Of a DNA stretch of 64,000 bases, positions 26,302 through 35,835 are shown one piece after another. The position numbers and the translations under genes were made by a program. The stretch comes from Pseudomonadota bacterium (GTDB taxonomy: Bacteria > Cyanobacteriota > Vampirovibrionia > Obscuribacterales > Obscuribacteraceae), in NCBI GenBank assembly GCA_021325555.1, contig JAJPGY010000040.1, positions 186,001-250,000 on the forward strand, read 5' to 3'. A model generated the notes under the pieces. The model searched no databases, was not told the DNA's origin, and saw only the letters and a list, made by a program, of their open reading frames with translations. The number at the start of each line of letters is the position of its first letter. Positions within the stretch are counted from its first letter, which is position 1.

Positions 26302-27069
26302 ATGACTGGACGGTCGGGAATTGCCATAGCCGGATGCGAGCCGGGTTGCGGGAAGACCGTGGTGGCGACCGGGCTTGCCGGCACGCTCCTGGAGGAGGGC
26401 TTCCAGTTCCGGGCCCTGAAGCCGGTCTGCCTGTGCCGGCGCCAGGACGCCGAGTCCGAGCTGCGGTTCATCAGCACGATCAGCCACACGCCGCTTGCCT
26501 ATCCGGTTCAATATGTGAACGGTCAGCAAGGGCTGGGCAGATTTGCCTGGGACGAGGCCGTGCGCGCCATCGCCTCCGGCGTCGAGCCGGTAATCGTCGA
26601 GCTGCCGGGGTCCTGCGCCAGCCCGCTATGCAGGGACGGGTCTGGCGCCAACTGGCGGGACTCGGCGGATCTGGCCGGCGAGCTGGGGCTGCCGGCCATT
26701 CTGGTGGCCAGGGAAGGCCCGTCCGCGGTGGAGAAGCTTGTCGTCAACGCCGCGTACCTGGCCTCGCGCCATGTGCAGGTAATCGGGCTGGTGACGTGCG
26801 AGGTCAGCCAGCCGGCAGCGCCAGGCCGCGCCGGCGCCTGGTCTGCAGGCAGCGGGCCGGACACAGGCGCCCCCGGCTGGTCCCTCAGGCCCGAGGCGGT
26901 GGCGCTTGCCCTGCAGGAGAGAACCGGCGTGCCTTACCTGGGCTGCCTCAAGTTCAGCCAGTCAATCAGCGTGCCGAAGGTCAACCAGGGTAACCTGATC
27001 AAGACCACCTCCGGCTGCCTCGATCTCTTGCCAATCATCAAGACGCTCAACTTGAGGATCTCCGTCTAA
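26302..27069 (+). CDS. BioD-like P-loop NTPase
   Basis: A 255-residue protein resembling dethiobiotin synthetase. It has the P-loop GCEPGCGKTVVATGLAGTL at about residues 10-28, the LKPV segment, and an acidic strand VIVELPG. However, the BioD signatures GTDTxVGKT, KPVxTG and EGAGG are changed, the last to ELPGSC. The fold is confident; biotin synthesis is not, since no other bio gene is nearby. The ATG at 26302 is used; an ATG at 26251 would add 17 residues. A Cys-rich N-terminal third (five cysteines in the first 50 residues) is unusual. Confidence 0.6.
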   Translation: MTGRSGIAIAGCEPGCGKTVVATGLAGTLLEEGFQFRALKPVCLCRRQDAESELRFISTISHTPLAYPVQYVNGQQGLGRFAWDEAVRAIASGVEPVIVELPGSCASPLCRDGSGANWRDSADLAGELGLPAILVAREGPSAVEKLVVNAAYLASRHVQVIGLVTCEVSQPAAPGRAGAWSAGSGPDTGAPGWSLRPEAVALALQERTGVPYLGCLKFSQSISVPKVNQGNLIKTTSGCLDLLPIIKTLNLRISV

Positions 27070-27147
27070 GCCGCTCTCATTTATTAGCCGCGGAAATGTG
27101 TTACACAGAAGACACGGAAGCCGCGGGGATTGTCAGGCAGGCGGCGG

Positions 27148-28038
27148 ATGCAAAAAATAGAGCCCGGATTGGTCTCCACCGTGGACACAAAATTGCCGGT
27201 CGACGGCGGTCATCTCGTTATCTTCACCCTGTCGGATTCCAGCGGCGAGACGGCAGAGGCGGTGGCGCGCGCGGCCCTGGTCCAGTTTCCACCCGGACAG
27301 GCGACCATCTACCGGCTGCCGCAGATTCGCAGCAGCCAGCAGATCGTCAACGTGGTCCGCGAGCTGACCACCGGCAGGTCGATAATCGCCTACACGCTGG
27401 TGCTGCCCGAATACAGGCAGGCCCTGGAAGCGGAGGCTGAGCGCTACCGCATCCCGACCATCGATCTGCTCGGGCCGCTCATCTCGCAGGTCGAGGAGAT
27501 AACCGGCGCCAAGCCGCTCTCGCAGCCGGGCAGGCTCCACCTGCTCGACGAGACCTACTTCCGGCGCATCGCCGCCGTGGACTTCGCGATCAGGTTCGAC
27601 GACGGCAAGAACCCGGACGGGATCACCCAGGCGGACGTGGTGCTGATCGGCGTCTCGCGCACCAGCAAAACCCCCAACTGCATGTATCTCGCCCACCATT
27701 ACGGGCTGAAGGCGGCCAACGTGCCGATCGTCATGGGCGTCGATCCCCCTCTGCAACTCTTCCAGGTGTCATCCAGGAAGATCATCGGCCTGTCGATCGA
27801 CCCTTATCTCTTGCAGGACATCCGGACGACCAGGGCGCAGGTGCTGGGGATGCCCTCCGGAACCGATTACGTGGATCCGGAGAACATTCAACATGAGGTG
27901 CGCCACGCCAAACGCTTCTTTCGCGAGCTCAAATGCCACATCATCGACGTATCGGCCAAAGCGATCGAGGAGACCTCGAGCGAAATCTTTTTGTATCTCC
28001 GTCAGCAGACGGAAACCGGCTCAATCAGCCATCAGTAA
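27148..28038 (+). CDS. Pyruvate, phosphate dikinase regulatory protein (DUF299 kinase/phosphorylase)
   Basis: A 296-residue bifunctional enzyme of the PPDK/PEP-synthase regulatory family. It inactivates its target by ADP-dependent phosphorylation of a threonine and reactivates it by Pi-dependent phosphorolysis. Family features are the opening FTLSDSSGETAEAVARAAL and the P-loop-like GVSRTSKTP. The location directly upstream of ppdK (28-bp gap) makes that enzyme the target. The ATG at 27148 with AGGCGG upstream is preferred over an in-frame TTG at 27130. Confidence 0.92.
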   Translation: MQKIEPGLVSTVDTKLPVDGGHLVIFTLSDSSGETAEAVARAALVQFPPGQATIYRLPQIRSSQQIVNVVRELTTGRSIIAYTLVLPEYRQALEAEAERYRIPTIDLLGPLISQVEEITGAKPLSQPGRLHLLDETYFRRIAAVDFAIRFDDGKNPDGITQADVVLIGVSRTSKTPNCMYLAHHYGLKAANVPIVMGVDPPLQLFQVSSRKIIGLSIDPYLLQDIRTTRAQVLGMPSGTDYVDPENIQHEVRHAKRFFRELKCHIIDVSAKAIEETSSEIFLYLRQQTETGSISHQ

Positions 28039-28066
28039 CGCGTCACCATAACAGAGGACAGTCGCT

Positions 28067-30820
28067 ATGCTCAGCACCAGAGGTTCAGGCCCGAAGACGA
28101 AAGGCGCAGATGTGGCCAGGGTGTATCTGTTCCGGGAGGCTTACGAGACCTTCAACGGAGACCGCCAGGTGATGCGCGACAGACTGGGCGGCAAGGGCGC
28201 CGGGCTGGCCGAGATGACCGCCGCCGGGGTCGCCGTCCCGCCCGGAATGACGATCCTCACCGATTGCTGCCGGCAGTATTACGAGCAGGAGTCCCGCGTT
28301 CCCGAAGGTCTCTTCGATGAGGTGACTGCGAAGTTGCAGGTGATCGAGTCGGCGCTGGAGCGCAAGCTCGGCGACGTGGAAAAGCCGCTCCTGCTCAGCG
28401 TGCGCTCGGGAGCGAAGTTCTCCATGCCCGGGATGATGGACACTATTTTGAACCTGGGCTTGAACGACAGGACGGTGGAGGGGCTGGCCAAACTGACCGG
28501 CAATCCCCGCTTCGCCTGGGACAGCTACCGGCGCTTTATCCAGATGTTCAGCAACGTGGTGCTGGATATCGGCAAGGACACCTTCGAGGACATCATCGAC
28601 GACACCAAGGATGAGCTTGGTATCGCCGCCGATACCGAGTTGAAAACCGAGGATCTGCAGGGGCTGGTCCTTAAGTTCAAGGCGGTGGTGAAGGAGAGGA
28701 CCGGCCGCGACTTCCCGCAGGACACCTCGGATCAGCTCAAGGGCGCGGTGGAAGCCGTCTTCAAGTCGTGGAACAACAGCCGGGCCATCTATTACCGCAA
28801 CCTGAACAAGATCGACCACAACCTGGGGACGGCGGTGAACATCCAGGCGATGGTGTTCGGCAACATGGACGAGCAGTCCGGGACGGGCGTTTGCTTCACG
28901 CGCAACCCGAGCACCGGGGAGAAGGTTCTCTACGGCGAGTACCTGCTCAACGCCCAGGGCGAGGATGTGGTGGCCGGCATCCGCACACCGAAGAAGATCG
29001 GGCAAATGGCCCATGAGATGCCGGAGGTGTACAAGGAGCTGCTGGCCACCACGACGCGCCTCGAGCAACACTACCGGGACATGCAGGACATCGAGTTCAC
29101 GGTCGAGCGGGGCAAGCTCTATCTGCTCCAGACCCGCACCGGCAAGCGCACCGCGGCGGCGGCGGTCAAGTGCGCCGTGGACATGGCCGGCGAGGGCATC
29201 GTCTCCCGCGAAGAGGCGCTGGCGCGGGTGGAGCCGGCCCAGCTCAATCAACTCTTGCTGCCCAGCTTCGACGCCGAGGACAAGGCGAAGGCTAAGAAGG
29301 AAGGACGGCTGCTGGCCACCGGGCTCAACGCTTCGCCGGGGGCGGCCATCGGGGAGATCGTCTTCAACCCGGACGACTCCGAGCGGCTTGCCGTGGAGAA
29401 AAAGGTCATCCTGGTGCGCGTGGAGACCTGCCCGGATGACATACACGGCATCGTTCCAGCCCAGGGGGTCGTCACCAGCCGCGGTGGCATGACCAGCCAC
29501 GCCGCCGTCGTCGCCCGCGGCATGGGCAAGCCTTGCGTGGCCGGCTGCGAGGCGTTCAAGGTGGATCTGGAGAAGGAGACGGTGAGCGTTGCCGGGCAGA
29601 CGCTCAAAAGAGGCGACGTGATCTCGATCGACGGGTCGACCGGTGAAATCTTCAAAGGTCCGATCGCCAGGCTGGAGCCGGCGCTCAGCGCGGAATTCAA
29701 GACCCTGCTCGCCTGGGCCGACGAGTGCAGGCGTCTCGGCATCAGGGCCAACGCCGACACCCCCGAGGACGCCCAGCTCGCCCGCGAGTTCGGCGCCGAG
29801 GGGATAGGCTTGTGCAGAACCGAGCACATGTTCATGAGCCAGGAGAGATTGCCGGTCGTCCAGTCCATGATCATGGCCGCCACGACCGCCGAGCGCCAGG
29901 AGGCCCTGTCCAAACTGCTTCCCATGCAGCGCGAGGACTTCAAGGGCATCTTCAAGGCCATGCAGGGGTTGCCCGTCACCATCCGCCTGCTCGATCCACC
30001 GCTGCACGAGTTCCTCCCCAGGGAGGATGAGCTCGCCGAGGAGTTAGCCGTCCTCAAGACCAGGGGGGTGAAGGGCCCCGAGCTGCGTGAGAAGGAGACG
30101 CTCATCCGCAAGATTCGCGAGCTTCACGAGGCCAATCCGATGATGGGGCTGCGCGGCTGCCGCCTGGGGCTCATTTATCCCGAGATAAGCAAGATGCAGG
30201 TGCAGGCCATTTTCGAGGCCGCCATTGCCCTCAAGAAACAAGGGATCGATGTCTTGCCGGAGATCATGATCCCGCTGGTCGGACACGTCAACGAACTCAA
30301 GATCGCCCGCACCGAGCTGGAGGCCGTGGCCAGGCAGGTCATGAGAAGCCAGGGTGTGGAGATCGACTACAAGTTCGGCACCATGATCGAGATCCCGCGG
30401 GCGGCGCTTACGGCCAACGAGATCGCCGAGCACGCCGAGTTCTTCAGCTTCGGAACCAACGATCTGACGCAGATGACTTTCGGCTACAGTCGCGACGACG
30501 CCGAGGGCAAGTTCCTTCAGCGTTACCTGGAGGGCATCGACTGCGGTGGCGCCAAGGTAAAGGTGCTGACGCAGAATCCCTTCGAGGTGCTGGATCGCGA
30601 AGGGGTGGGCAAGCTGATGAAGATTGCCGTCGAATATGGGCTGCAGGCGAGACCGGATCTCAAACTGGGGATCTGCGGCGAGCACGGCGGCGATCCCTCC
30701 TCGATCGCCTTCGCCCACCAGATCGGTCTCACCTACGTGAGCTGCTCGCCGTATCGCGTTCCGCTCGCCCGCCTGGCCGCCGCGCAAGCCAACCTGACCG
30801 CCGAGGAGCGCGACAGATAA
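28067..30820 (+). CDS. ppdK: Pyruvate, phosphate dikinase
   Basis: A 917-residue enzyme interconverting pyruvate, ATP and Pi with phosphoenolpyruvate, AMP and PPi. The N-terminal nucleotide-binding domain begins at GGKGAGLAEMTAAGVAVPPG. The swivelling phosphohistidine domain has catalytic His478 in GGMTSHAAVVARGMG. The C-terminal PEP/pyruvate TIM barrel contains GLCRTEHMF, SFGTNDLTQMTFG and the CGEHGGDP active-site motif. Length is normal for the family. The ribosome-binding site AGAGGAC precedes the ATG. With its regulator it forms an operon, suggesting PPi-linked glycolysis or gluconeogenesis. Confidence 0.96.
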   Translation: MLSTRGSGPKTKGADVARVYLFREAYETFNGDRQVMRDRLGGKGAGLAEMTAAGVAVPPGMTILTDCCRQYYEQESRVPEGLFDEVTAKLQVIESALERKLGDVEKPLLLSVRSGAKFSMPGMMDTILNLGLNDRTVEGLAKLTGNPRFAWDSYRRFIQMFSNVVLDIGKDTFEDIIDDTKDELGIAADTELKTEDLQGLVLKFKAVVKERTGRDFPQDTSDQLKGAVEAVFKSWNNSRAIYYRNLNKIDHNLGTAVNIQAMVFGNMDEQSGTGVCFTRNPSTGEKVLYGEYLLNAQGEDVVAGIRTPKKIGQMAHEMPEVYKELLATTTRLEQHYRDMQDIEFTVERGKLYLLQTRTGKRTAAAAVKCAVDMAGEGIVSREEALARVEPAQLNQLLLPSFDAEDKAKAKKEGRLLATGLNASPGAAIGEIVFNPDDSERLAVEKKVILVRVETCPDDIHGIVPAQGVVTSRGGMTSHAAVVARGMGKPCVAGCEAFKVDLEKETVSVAGQTLKRGDVISIDGSTGEIFKGPIARLEPALSAEFKTLLAWADECRRLGIRANADTPEDAQLAREFGAEGIGLCRTEHMFMSQERLPVVQSMIMAATTAERQEALSKLLPMQREDFKGIFKAMQGLPVTIRLLDPPLHEFLPREDELAEELAVLKTRGVKGPELREKETLIRKIRELHEANPMMGLRGCRLGLIYPEISKMQVQAIFEAAIALKKQGIDVLPEIMIPLVGHVNELKIARTELEAVARQVMRSQGVEIDYKFGTMIEIPRAALTANEIAEHAEFFSFGTNDLTQMTFGYSRDDAEGKFLQRYLEGIDCGGAKVKVLTQNPFEVLDREGVGKLMKIAVEYGLQARPDLKLGICGEHGGDPSSIAFAHQIGLTYVSCSPYRVPLARLAAAQANLTAEERDR

Positions 30821-30874
30821 CCGTAGTGCAGGCGCTCGCGCCGTCCTCACGTGCACCGCGACCGGAAACGCGCC

Positions 30875-31837
30875 TCAAGGCAGAACAGCCAGCAACTGAT
30901 GCCCGACCCGGCGCGCAACACCGAGCGCCGTGGTGGCATATCTGGTCGCGTGGTGGTAAGCGCGGACGCCGGTGCGTTTGAGAAGCGTGCCGCCGCGGTG
31001 GAGCGGCACAGCCACTGCAGGCGGGGCGGAGGCAAGCAAGCTGCGCGAGCGGTGGAAAAGCCCCATCCCGCGAAGGTGGTACGGATTGCTGAGAGAGCGC
31101 GTGGCCAGTTGCCGGGAGGCGCTGTAAAAGACCGGGGCAGGAGCCTCGACCCGCTGCGCCGCCGGCGATGGGGTCGAGGGCGCTGGCACCGCCTGGAAGC
31201 GCGGGGGAGGAGCGCTGCGGGGGCGCGGCGCTGGCGGCAGGCGATAGGCAAGAGCAGGGGACGGCAGGCCTCCCATGCCCCTCAAACGGAAAGGATTGTG
31301 GATTGAGCGAACGGCAAGCGCCCTGCAAGACTGTTCAAACCAGTGGGGAGCCAGCATCCTGGTCGGGCCGGCAAACGACCTGCCGCCGTAGAACCCGGCG
31401 CGCGGATAGTACGACCAGCCGATCGGTCCTCCGGCTTCCGGCAGATAGGCAATCGGATCGACGCCGCCCATCCCGATCGCGTGCGCGGCGGCCGGCGAAA
31501 GATCCAGCGCCCTCCCGGCCACATAAGGTCCCCGGTCGTTGATGGTGACCGTGCAGGTCCGGCCGGTGCGCAGGTCGTGGACGAGCACCTTGGTGCCGAA
31601 CGGCAGCGTCTTGCTGGCTGCTGTCATCTCATGGCCGTCGAATCTGGCGCCTGAGGCGGTCCTGTGCCCGTAGAAGCCCGGGCCGTACCATGAGGCCCTG
31701 GCTACGACCCAGTGGCCCGGTGGTGACGAGCTGTTATGGGTGAAGTAACGCAGAGCCTCCGCCGGCCCGCTGCAAAGGATCATTGCCGACAGGGTCGCCC
31801 CCACCGCTCCGGTCAAACAGGCAGCCCTGCCATCCAT
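30875..31837 (-). CDS. rlpA: RlpA-like double-psi beta-barrel protein
   Basis: A 320-residue exported protein. After a signal peptide the RlpA domain spans about residues 40-140, with ARASWYGPGFYGHRTASG, the catalytic-type PFGTKVLVHDL and NDRGPYVAGRALDLS, including the conserved Asp of lytic transglycosylases. The rest is Pro/Arg/Ala-rich, with two copies of a short motif (RSIHNPFRLRGMG and RSLSNPYHLRGMG). RlpA enzymes cut denuded peptidoglycan glycans at septa in some bacteria. There is no SPOR domain, so septal targeting may differ. No lipobox is seen. Confidence 0.82.
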   Translation of the reverse strand: MDGRAACLTGAVGATLSAMILCSGPAEALRYFTHNSSSPPGHWVVARASWYGPGFYGHRTASGARFDGHEMTAASKTLPFGTKVLVHDLRTGRTCTVTINDRGPYVAGRALDLSPAAAHAIGMGGVDPIAYLPEAGGPIGWSYYPRAGFYGGRSFAGPTRMLAPHWFEQSCRALAVRSIHNPFRLRGMGGLPSPALAYRLPPAPRPRSAPPPRFQAVPAPSTPSPAAQRVEAPAPVFYSASRQLATRSLSNPYHLRGMGLFHRSRSLLASAPPAVAVPLHRGGTLLKRTGVRAYHHATRYATTALGVARRVGHQLLAVLP

Positions 31838-31954
31838 GTTGTACAGTCCTCCAGGCTACTCCCCACCTGCAGACCGCGATACGAACACCCAGCAATAATC
31901 CTGACGTGCGGCTGCCCGGCCGTGTTCCGGACTGTGGTAACGTGTAGAATCACG

Positions 31955-32704
31955 ATGATGCCCGTAGTTGAGGTCAAAAACCTGCGCAAGGAGTTCGACG
32001 GCACCACAGCCGTCGCCGATGTCTCCTTTGCGGTCGAGCGAGGGGAAACGGTAGGACTTCTAGGGCCCAACGGGGCCGGCAAGACAACAGCGATCCACAT
32101 GCTGCTTGGCCTTATCATCCCGACCAGCGGTTCCATATCGGTATTCGGGGCAGACCTGGAGAAAAGCCGGGTCGACATCCTCGCCCGCTGCAATTTCTCA
32201 TCCGCCTACACCAGCCTGCCGTACAACCTGAAGGTCTGGGAGAATCTGATGATCTGCGCCGGGCTGTACGAGGTCGATTGCGCCAGACAAAAGGCTCACA
32301 GCCTGCTCGATATGTTCGAGATCGCTCATCTCAAGGACCAGATTACGGGCCGGCTCTCGTCCGGAGAGTCCACGCGCGTCAACCTCTGCAAGGCATTGCT
32401 CAATGATCCGGAATTGCTGCTCCTCGACGAGCCTACAGCCAGCCTGGACCCGGACATCGCCGACAAGGTCCGGAAAATCTTGCAGCAGGTCCAGCAGGAG
32501 AAAAGCATCACTTTGATCACCACCTCGCACAACATGAAGGATGTCCAGGAGGTATGCAGCCGCATCCTTTTTCTGCACAAGGGGCGCATAATCGCCGACG
32601 GCGCGCCGGATCACATCCTCGAAAAGTTTCAGCAGCAATCACTGGAGGATGTTTTCATCAGCATCGCGCGCGGGGGCGATCTCATGGTAAAGGAGCCCAC
32701 GTAA
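31955..32704 (+). CDS. ABC transporter ATP-binding protein (ABC-2 type exporter)
   Basis: A 249-residue ATPase with Walker A GPNGAGKTT, signature LSSGE (a variant of LSGGQ), Walker B LLLLDEPTASLDPD and H-loop TTSHNMKD. It pairs with the permease gene that begins immediately after its TAA (no gap), forming a two-component exporter of the drug/polysaccharide/NodIJ class. Two adjacent ATGs at 31955 and 31958 are possible. A TAGAAT box ends four bases before the start, so transcription may begin very near the ATG. Substrate unknown. Confidence 0.9.
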   Translation: MMPVVEVKNLRKEFDGTTAVADVSFAVERGETVGLLGPNGAGKTTAIHMLLGLIIPTSGSISVFGADLEKSRVDILARCNFSSAYTSLPYNLKVWENLMICAGLYEVDCARQKAHSLLDMFEIAHLKDQITGRLSSGESTRVNLCKALLNDPELLLLDEPTASLDPDIADKVRKILQQVQQEKSITLITTSHNMKDVQEVCSRILFLHKGRIIADGAPDHILEKFQQQSLEDVFISIARGGDLMVKEPT

Positions 32705-33496
32705 ATGCGCTGGAGGCATGTTCGAGCCCTGGTCATCCGCTACACGATCCTCTACACCAGGAGCGCGCCGCGGGTGGTGGAGATGTTCTTCTGGCCGTTC
32801 ATGGACCTGTTCGTGTGGGGATTCGTCACCATGTACCTGCTGCGGGTAAACGGCGCCCACCCTTCGCTGGTCACCTTCCTCCTGGGGGCGATGATCTTCT
32901 GGGACATCATCTATCGGGCGGCTCAGGGCGTGTCCATATCCTTCCTGGAAGACGTGTGGTCGCGCAACCTTCTCAACGTGTTCGTGGCGCCGGTTCGGGT
33001 CAGCGAGTTCATCGCCGCCTCCTATGCCGTGGGGCTGCTCAAGGTTCTCACCATCGCCCTGGCGCTCACGGGCGGGGCCTATCTGATGTACTCGTTCAAC
33101 CTTTTCAGCATGGGCTTCGCGCTGGTGCCTCTGTTCGCCAACCTGGTGATCATGGGCTGGTCGATCGGCATGCTCACGACGGCATTGCTCATGCGCTGGG
33201 GGCAGGCAGCCGAGAATCTGGCCTGGGCCGTGCCCTTCCTCATCCAGCCGATAGCCGCGGTCTTCTACCCGGTGAGCGTGCTGCCCGCCTGGCTGCAGCC
33301 GGTCGCTTTCACCATTCCGGCGAGCCATGTCTTTGAAGGGATGCGCCAGGTGCTGCGCGGGGAGCCGCTCAACGTCGAGCGCCTGATCTGGGCGTTCGTG
33401 TTGAACCTGGTTTACCTTGCGCTTGCCGCCTGGTCCTTCAACCACATGTTTCACGTGGCGCGCAGGAAGGGGCTGCTCACGAAATTGTTCACTTAG
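32705..33496 (+). CDS. ABC-2 type transporter permease
   Basis: A 263-residue membrane protein with about six helices, in the ABC-2 family (NodJ/DrrB/Wzm-type permeases). The segment FLIQPIAAVFYPVSVLPAWL resembles the conserved ABC-2 periplasmic re-entrant region, and ASHVFEGMRQVL the following conserved stretch. It directly abuts the ATPase gene (TAA then ATG), implying coupled translation and a dimeric exporter. The substrate cannot be told from sequence. Confidence 0.9.
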   Translation: MRWRHVRALVIRYTILYTRSAPRVVEMFFWPFMDLFVWGFVTMYLLRVNGAHPSLVTFLLGAMIFWDIIYRAAQGVSISFLEDVWSRNLLNVFVAPVRVSEFIAASYAVGLLKVLTIALALTGGAYLMYSFNLFSMGFALVPLFANLVIMGWSIGMLTTALLMRWGQAAENLAWAVPFLIQPIAAVFYPVSVLPAWLQPVAFTIPASHVFEGMRQVLRGEPLNVERLIWAFVLNLVYLALAAWSFNHMFHVARRKGLLTKLFT

Positions 33497-33512
33497 CGGT
33501 GCCTTGAGCGCC

Positions 33513-34001
33513 TCAACGCTTCCAGCCCTGTTGCTTTCGGTACTGCTCGAACTGCCGGCACTGCGCGGGCGACAGGTTGCGGCGAATCTCCAGGCTCATC
33601 ATGCTGTACTCGGTGACGATGACACCGTAGAGATTGTTGAGCTCGCCCTGCCTGGCCATTATTACCTCGGCCGGCTTGCCCTCGATGATGAACTCGATGA
33701 ATTCCTTGCTCTTCTCCCTGTACTCCTGGCGCAGCGGGTCGATTTTCGGGCGATAGTTGCTCACGATCTCGCTTATCTTCCGGCGCTGCTCAGGCGATGC
33801 CTGAATGCGCTCCAGGATAGGCTGCAGGTGGGAGCCGTATGGTTGCGCGAACTGCTTGTCCGCGGGCGGAGAGGGCTTGGTGATGGACTGGGACAGAACC
33901 GCCGTCTCCGCCCCGCCCTGACCGGCCGCAGCGAGCGCCACGGCAACCGGCACGCAAACCGCCACAGACAAGGGAACCAGGAGTAAACCACCTCTGACCA
34001 T
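33513..34001 (-). CDS. Spy/CpxP-like periplasmic protein
   Basis: A protein of about 162 residues with a signal peptide (GGLLLVPLSVAVCVPVAVALA) and a helical body. The body contains ASPEQRRKISEIVSNYRPKI and LSPAQCRQFEQYRK, the repeated LTxxQ-type motif of Spy/CpxP chaperone or metal-sensing proteins. These act in periplasmic envelope stress. The start at 34001 is chosen for the signal peptide; in-frame ATGs further upstream (34064) are possible. It is convergent with the ABC permease (16-bp gap). Confidence 0.7.
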   Translation of the reverse strand: MVRGGLLLVPLSVAVCVPVAVALAAAGQGGAETAVLSQSITKPSPPADKQFAQPYGSHLQPILERIQASPEQRRKISEIVSNYRPKIDPLRQEYREKSKEFIEFIIEGKPAEVIMARQGELNNLYGVIVTEYSMMSLEIRRNLSPAQCRQFEQYRKQQGWKR

Positions 34002-34180
34002 GCTCCAGTGACCCCAACGAAGGTCTGAGCCCTGCCGGCAAACGTCGCCCCACTCCTCACTCATTATAATTCCGGGAAACATGGCGGCTCGGACACCCCC
34101 CCGCCTGACGCTGCCTATATGCCACATGTTCCCTGGCCTTTCGCCAGGGTAAAACCTTCGCAACATGGGTGCGCGGAGGG

Positions 34181-35821
34181 TTAAGGCACGAGGTCGGCCT
34201 GAAGCTCCTCCACCCGGCCGTATCGCCTGGCGGCGTCAACAGCCGTCGCGCGCGCCACGATCCCGTCGAGCTCCACGCTGACCCGGCTGGCGTGAGGCCC
34301 CTGGGCACGGGACGGGTGAGAGGCGGTGATCGGCTCCGGGTCCTTTCCTACCAGCAGGTAGTACAACGTGGCCCCCAGGGCGTAGATGTCGCTCCGGGTG
34401 GTGGGCTTGCCGCGGAACTGCTCGGGCGGTATATAGGCGTGCTTACCCACCACGGTGCCGGTGGTCGTGCACTCGGTTTGCTGGGCGACGTTGAAATCGA
34501 CCAGCTTGAGCGTGCCCTGCGAGCTCAAGATCAGGTTGTCGGGGGTGAAATCGCGGTGCACCACCGGCGGTGTCAAACCGTGCAGATAGGAGAGTATCGA
34601 GCACATCTGCAGGGCCAGCTCGCGCACCTCGCTTTCGGGGAACGGGCCGCGCATCTCCACAGCCTGCCGCAACGACATGCCGTCGATGTGCTCGAGGACC
34701 AGGTAGCTGCGATGGTCTTCGACGAAGAAGTCGCGCAGCTTGACGATCCGCGGATGATCCAGGCGGCTCAGCATGGCAGCTTCCTGCTGAAAGCGCTCCA
34801 GCGCCTCCTTGCGCACGTTGACGTCCACGTACACCGGCAGAATCGATTCCTTGAGCACAACCTCACCCACCGTGCCGGCAGCGCCGGCTCCGCTGCCGTT
34901 CTCAGACGGCCGATTACGCGGCCGGCGGGCATTGCCGTTGTCGGCGTCCGGCCCCTGATCGCAGGCGAGATAGGCGGTGCCCTGCCCGCCGACCCCCAGC
35001 TGCCCGATCACCCGATAGCGCCCCTCCTCGAGCGTGGCGCCCTCCTTGAGCGGCGTCAGCCTTTCTCTTTTTGGCGGCGCGGAAAGCGCCTTCAGCCACA
35101 ACTCCGTGTAGCTGTGCTCCTGCGGCGGGGAAAGAACCTCCAGCAGCTGCGGATCACGGGTCGCCTGCGGGGCCCAGGCCTCGATGGCCTCCAGCAACCG
35201 GGCCCGCTCCTCGCTAAACGGAATCGCCCCCAGCTTGACCTTGAGGCGCTGGTCTTCGCCTCCCACGAAGCAGACCCACCAGTCCTGCATCGAGGTCTTT
35301 CCGGGCGGCTTCAACAGGTTAACAGCCTGAACCGAGTCCCAGGGCAGAAGCGGGCCGCCGCCCTCAACCCACCTCCGCCGCCACCGCCAGCGCAATCCCT
35401 GCGTGGAAACGCCGATATGGGTGGGCTGCAGATGGTAGAGACCGAAGGCCAGCGTCAGGAGCGCGCCCAGAAGCCCCAGCGTCCAGGACAGGATGGCCTG
35501 GTTGAGGGCCGCGGCCGATAAGGCTGCAGCACCGGCTGTGCCCTGGAATGATCCGGCTGCCAGCGACCTGATGATAGCCTCGGTTACAATTCCTGGCCCG
35601 CCAAAGTAAAAGAAGAGGACGACCAGCGTCATCACGAACCAGGCTTTGGCCTCGTTCCAGGCCGAAAAACGGTAAGCAAACCACCTTTCGGCGGCATAAA
35701 ACGGCTTGTACTGAAGGAGCACCTCACCGTCCGCGTCCACCACCGGCCGTTGCCGGCCGCGTTGCGGGCAGGGGGCGGGAAAAAACGTCTCCGGCATCGC
35801 TGTCCTGTCGTCGGCGGCCAT
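34181..35821 (-). CDS. Membrane serine/threonine protein kinase with PH-like region (DFN variant)
   Basis: A 546-residue protein. Two membrane helices at about 58-80 and 110-130 precede a beta-rich, PH-like region (about 135-220). The C-terminal Hanks kinase spans about 268-535. Its lysine is in VVLKES, the catalytic loop is HRDFTPDN (422-429), and the usual DFG is DFN (442-444). A low-complexity insertion (about 290-318) sits between the glycine loop (LGVGGQGTAYLA) and the lysine strand. HRD and metal-binding Asp are intact, so activity is plausible. The ATG at 35821 has GAGGAGGAG upstream; a TTG at 35839 overlapping the previous stop is the alternative. Confidence 0.85.
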   Translation of the reverse strand: MAADDRTAMPETFFPAPCPQRGRQRPVVDADGEVLLQYKPFYAAERWFAYRFSAWNEAKAWFVMTLVVLFFYFGGPGIVTEAIIRSLAAGSFQGTAGAAALSAAALNQAILSWTLGLLGALLTLAFGLYHLQPTHIGVSTQGLRWRWRRRWVEGGGPLLPWDSVQAVNLLKPPGKTSMQDWWVCFVGGEDQRLKVKLGAIPFSEERARLLEAIEAWAPQATRDPQLLEVLSPPQEHSYTELWLKALSAPPKRERLTPLKEGATLEEGRYRVIGQLGVGGQGTAYLACDQGPDADNGNARRPRNRPSENGSGAGAAGTVGEVVLKESILPVYVDVNVRKEALERFQQEAAMLSRLDHPRIVKLRDFFVEDHRSYLVLEHIDGMSLRQAVEMRGPFPESEVRELALQMCSILSYLHGLTPPVVHRDFTPDNLILSSQGTLKLVDFNVAQQTECTTTGTVVGKHAYIPPEQFRGKPTTRSDIYALGATLYYLLVGKDPEPITASHPSRAQGPHASRVSVELDGIVARATAVDAARRYGRVEELQADLVP

Positions 35822-35835
35822 GCGAGCGCTCCTCC

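Noticed and set aside
24619..26529. A long (636-codon) minus-strand open frame across the S41 protease gene
   Set aside because: It is antisense to a protease with intact PDZ and catalytic motifs; its sequence is low-quality Leu/Arg/Gly/Val-rich without domains, as expected from high-GC codon use.
28085..30007. A 640-codon minus-strand open frame across ppdK
   Set aside because: Antisense to a clear pyruvate phosphate dikinase with its catalytic His; no recognisable motifs.
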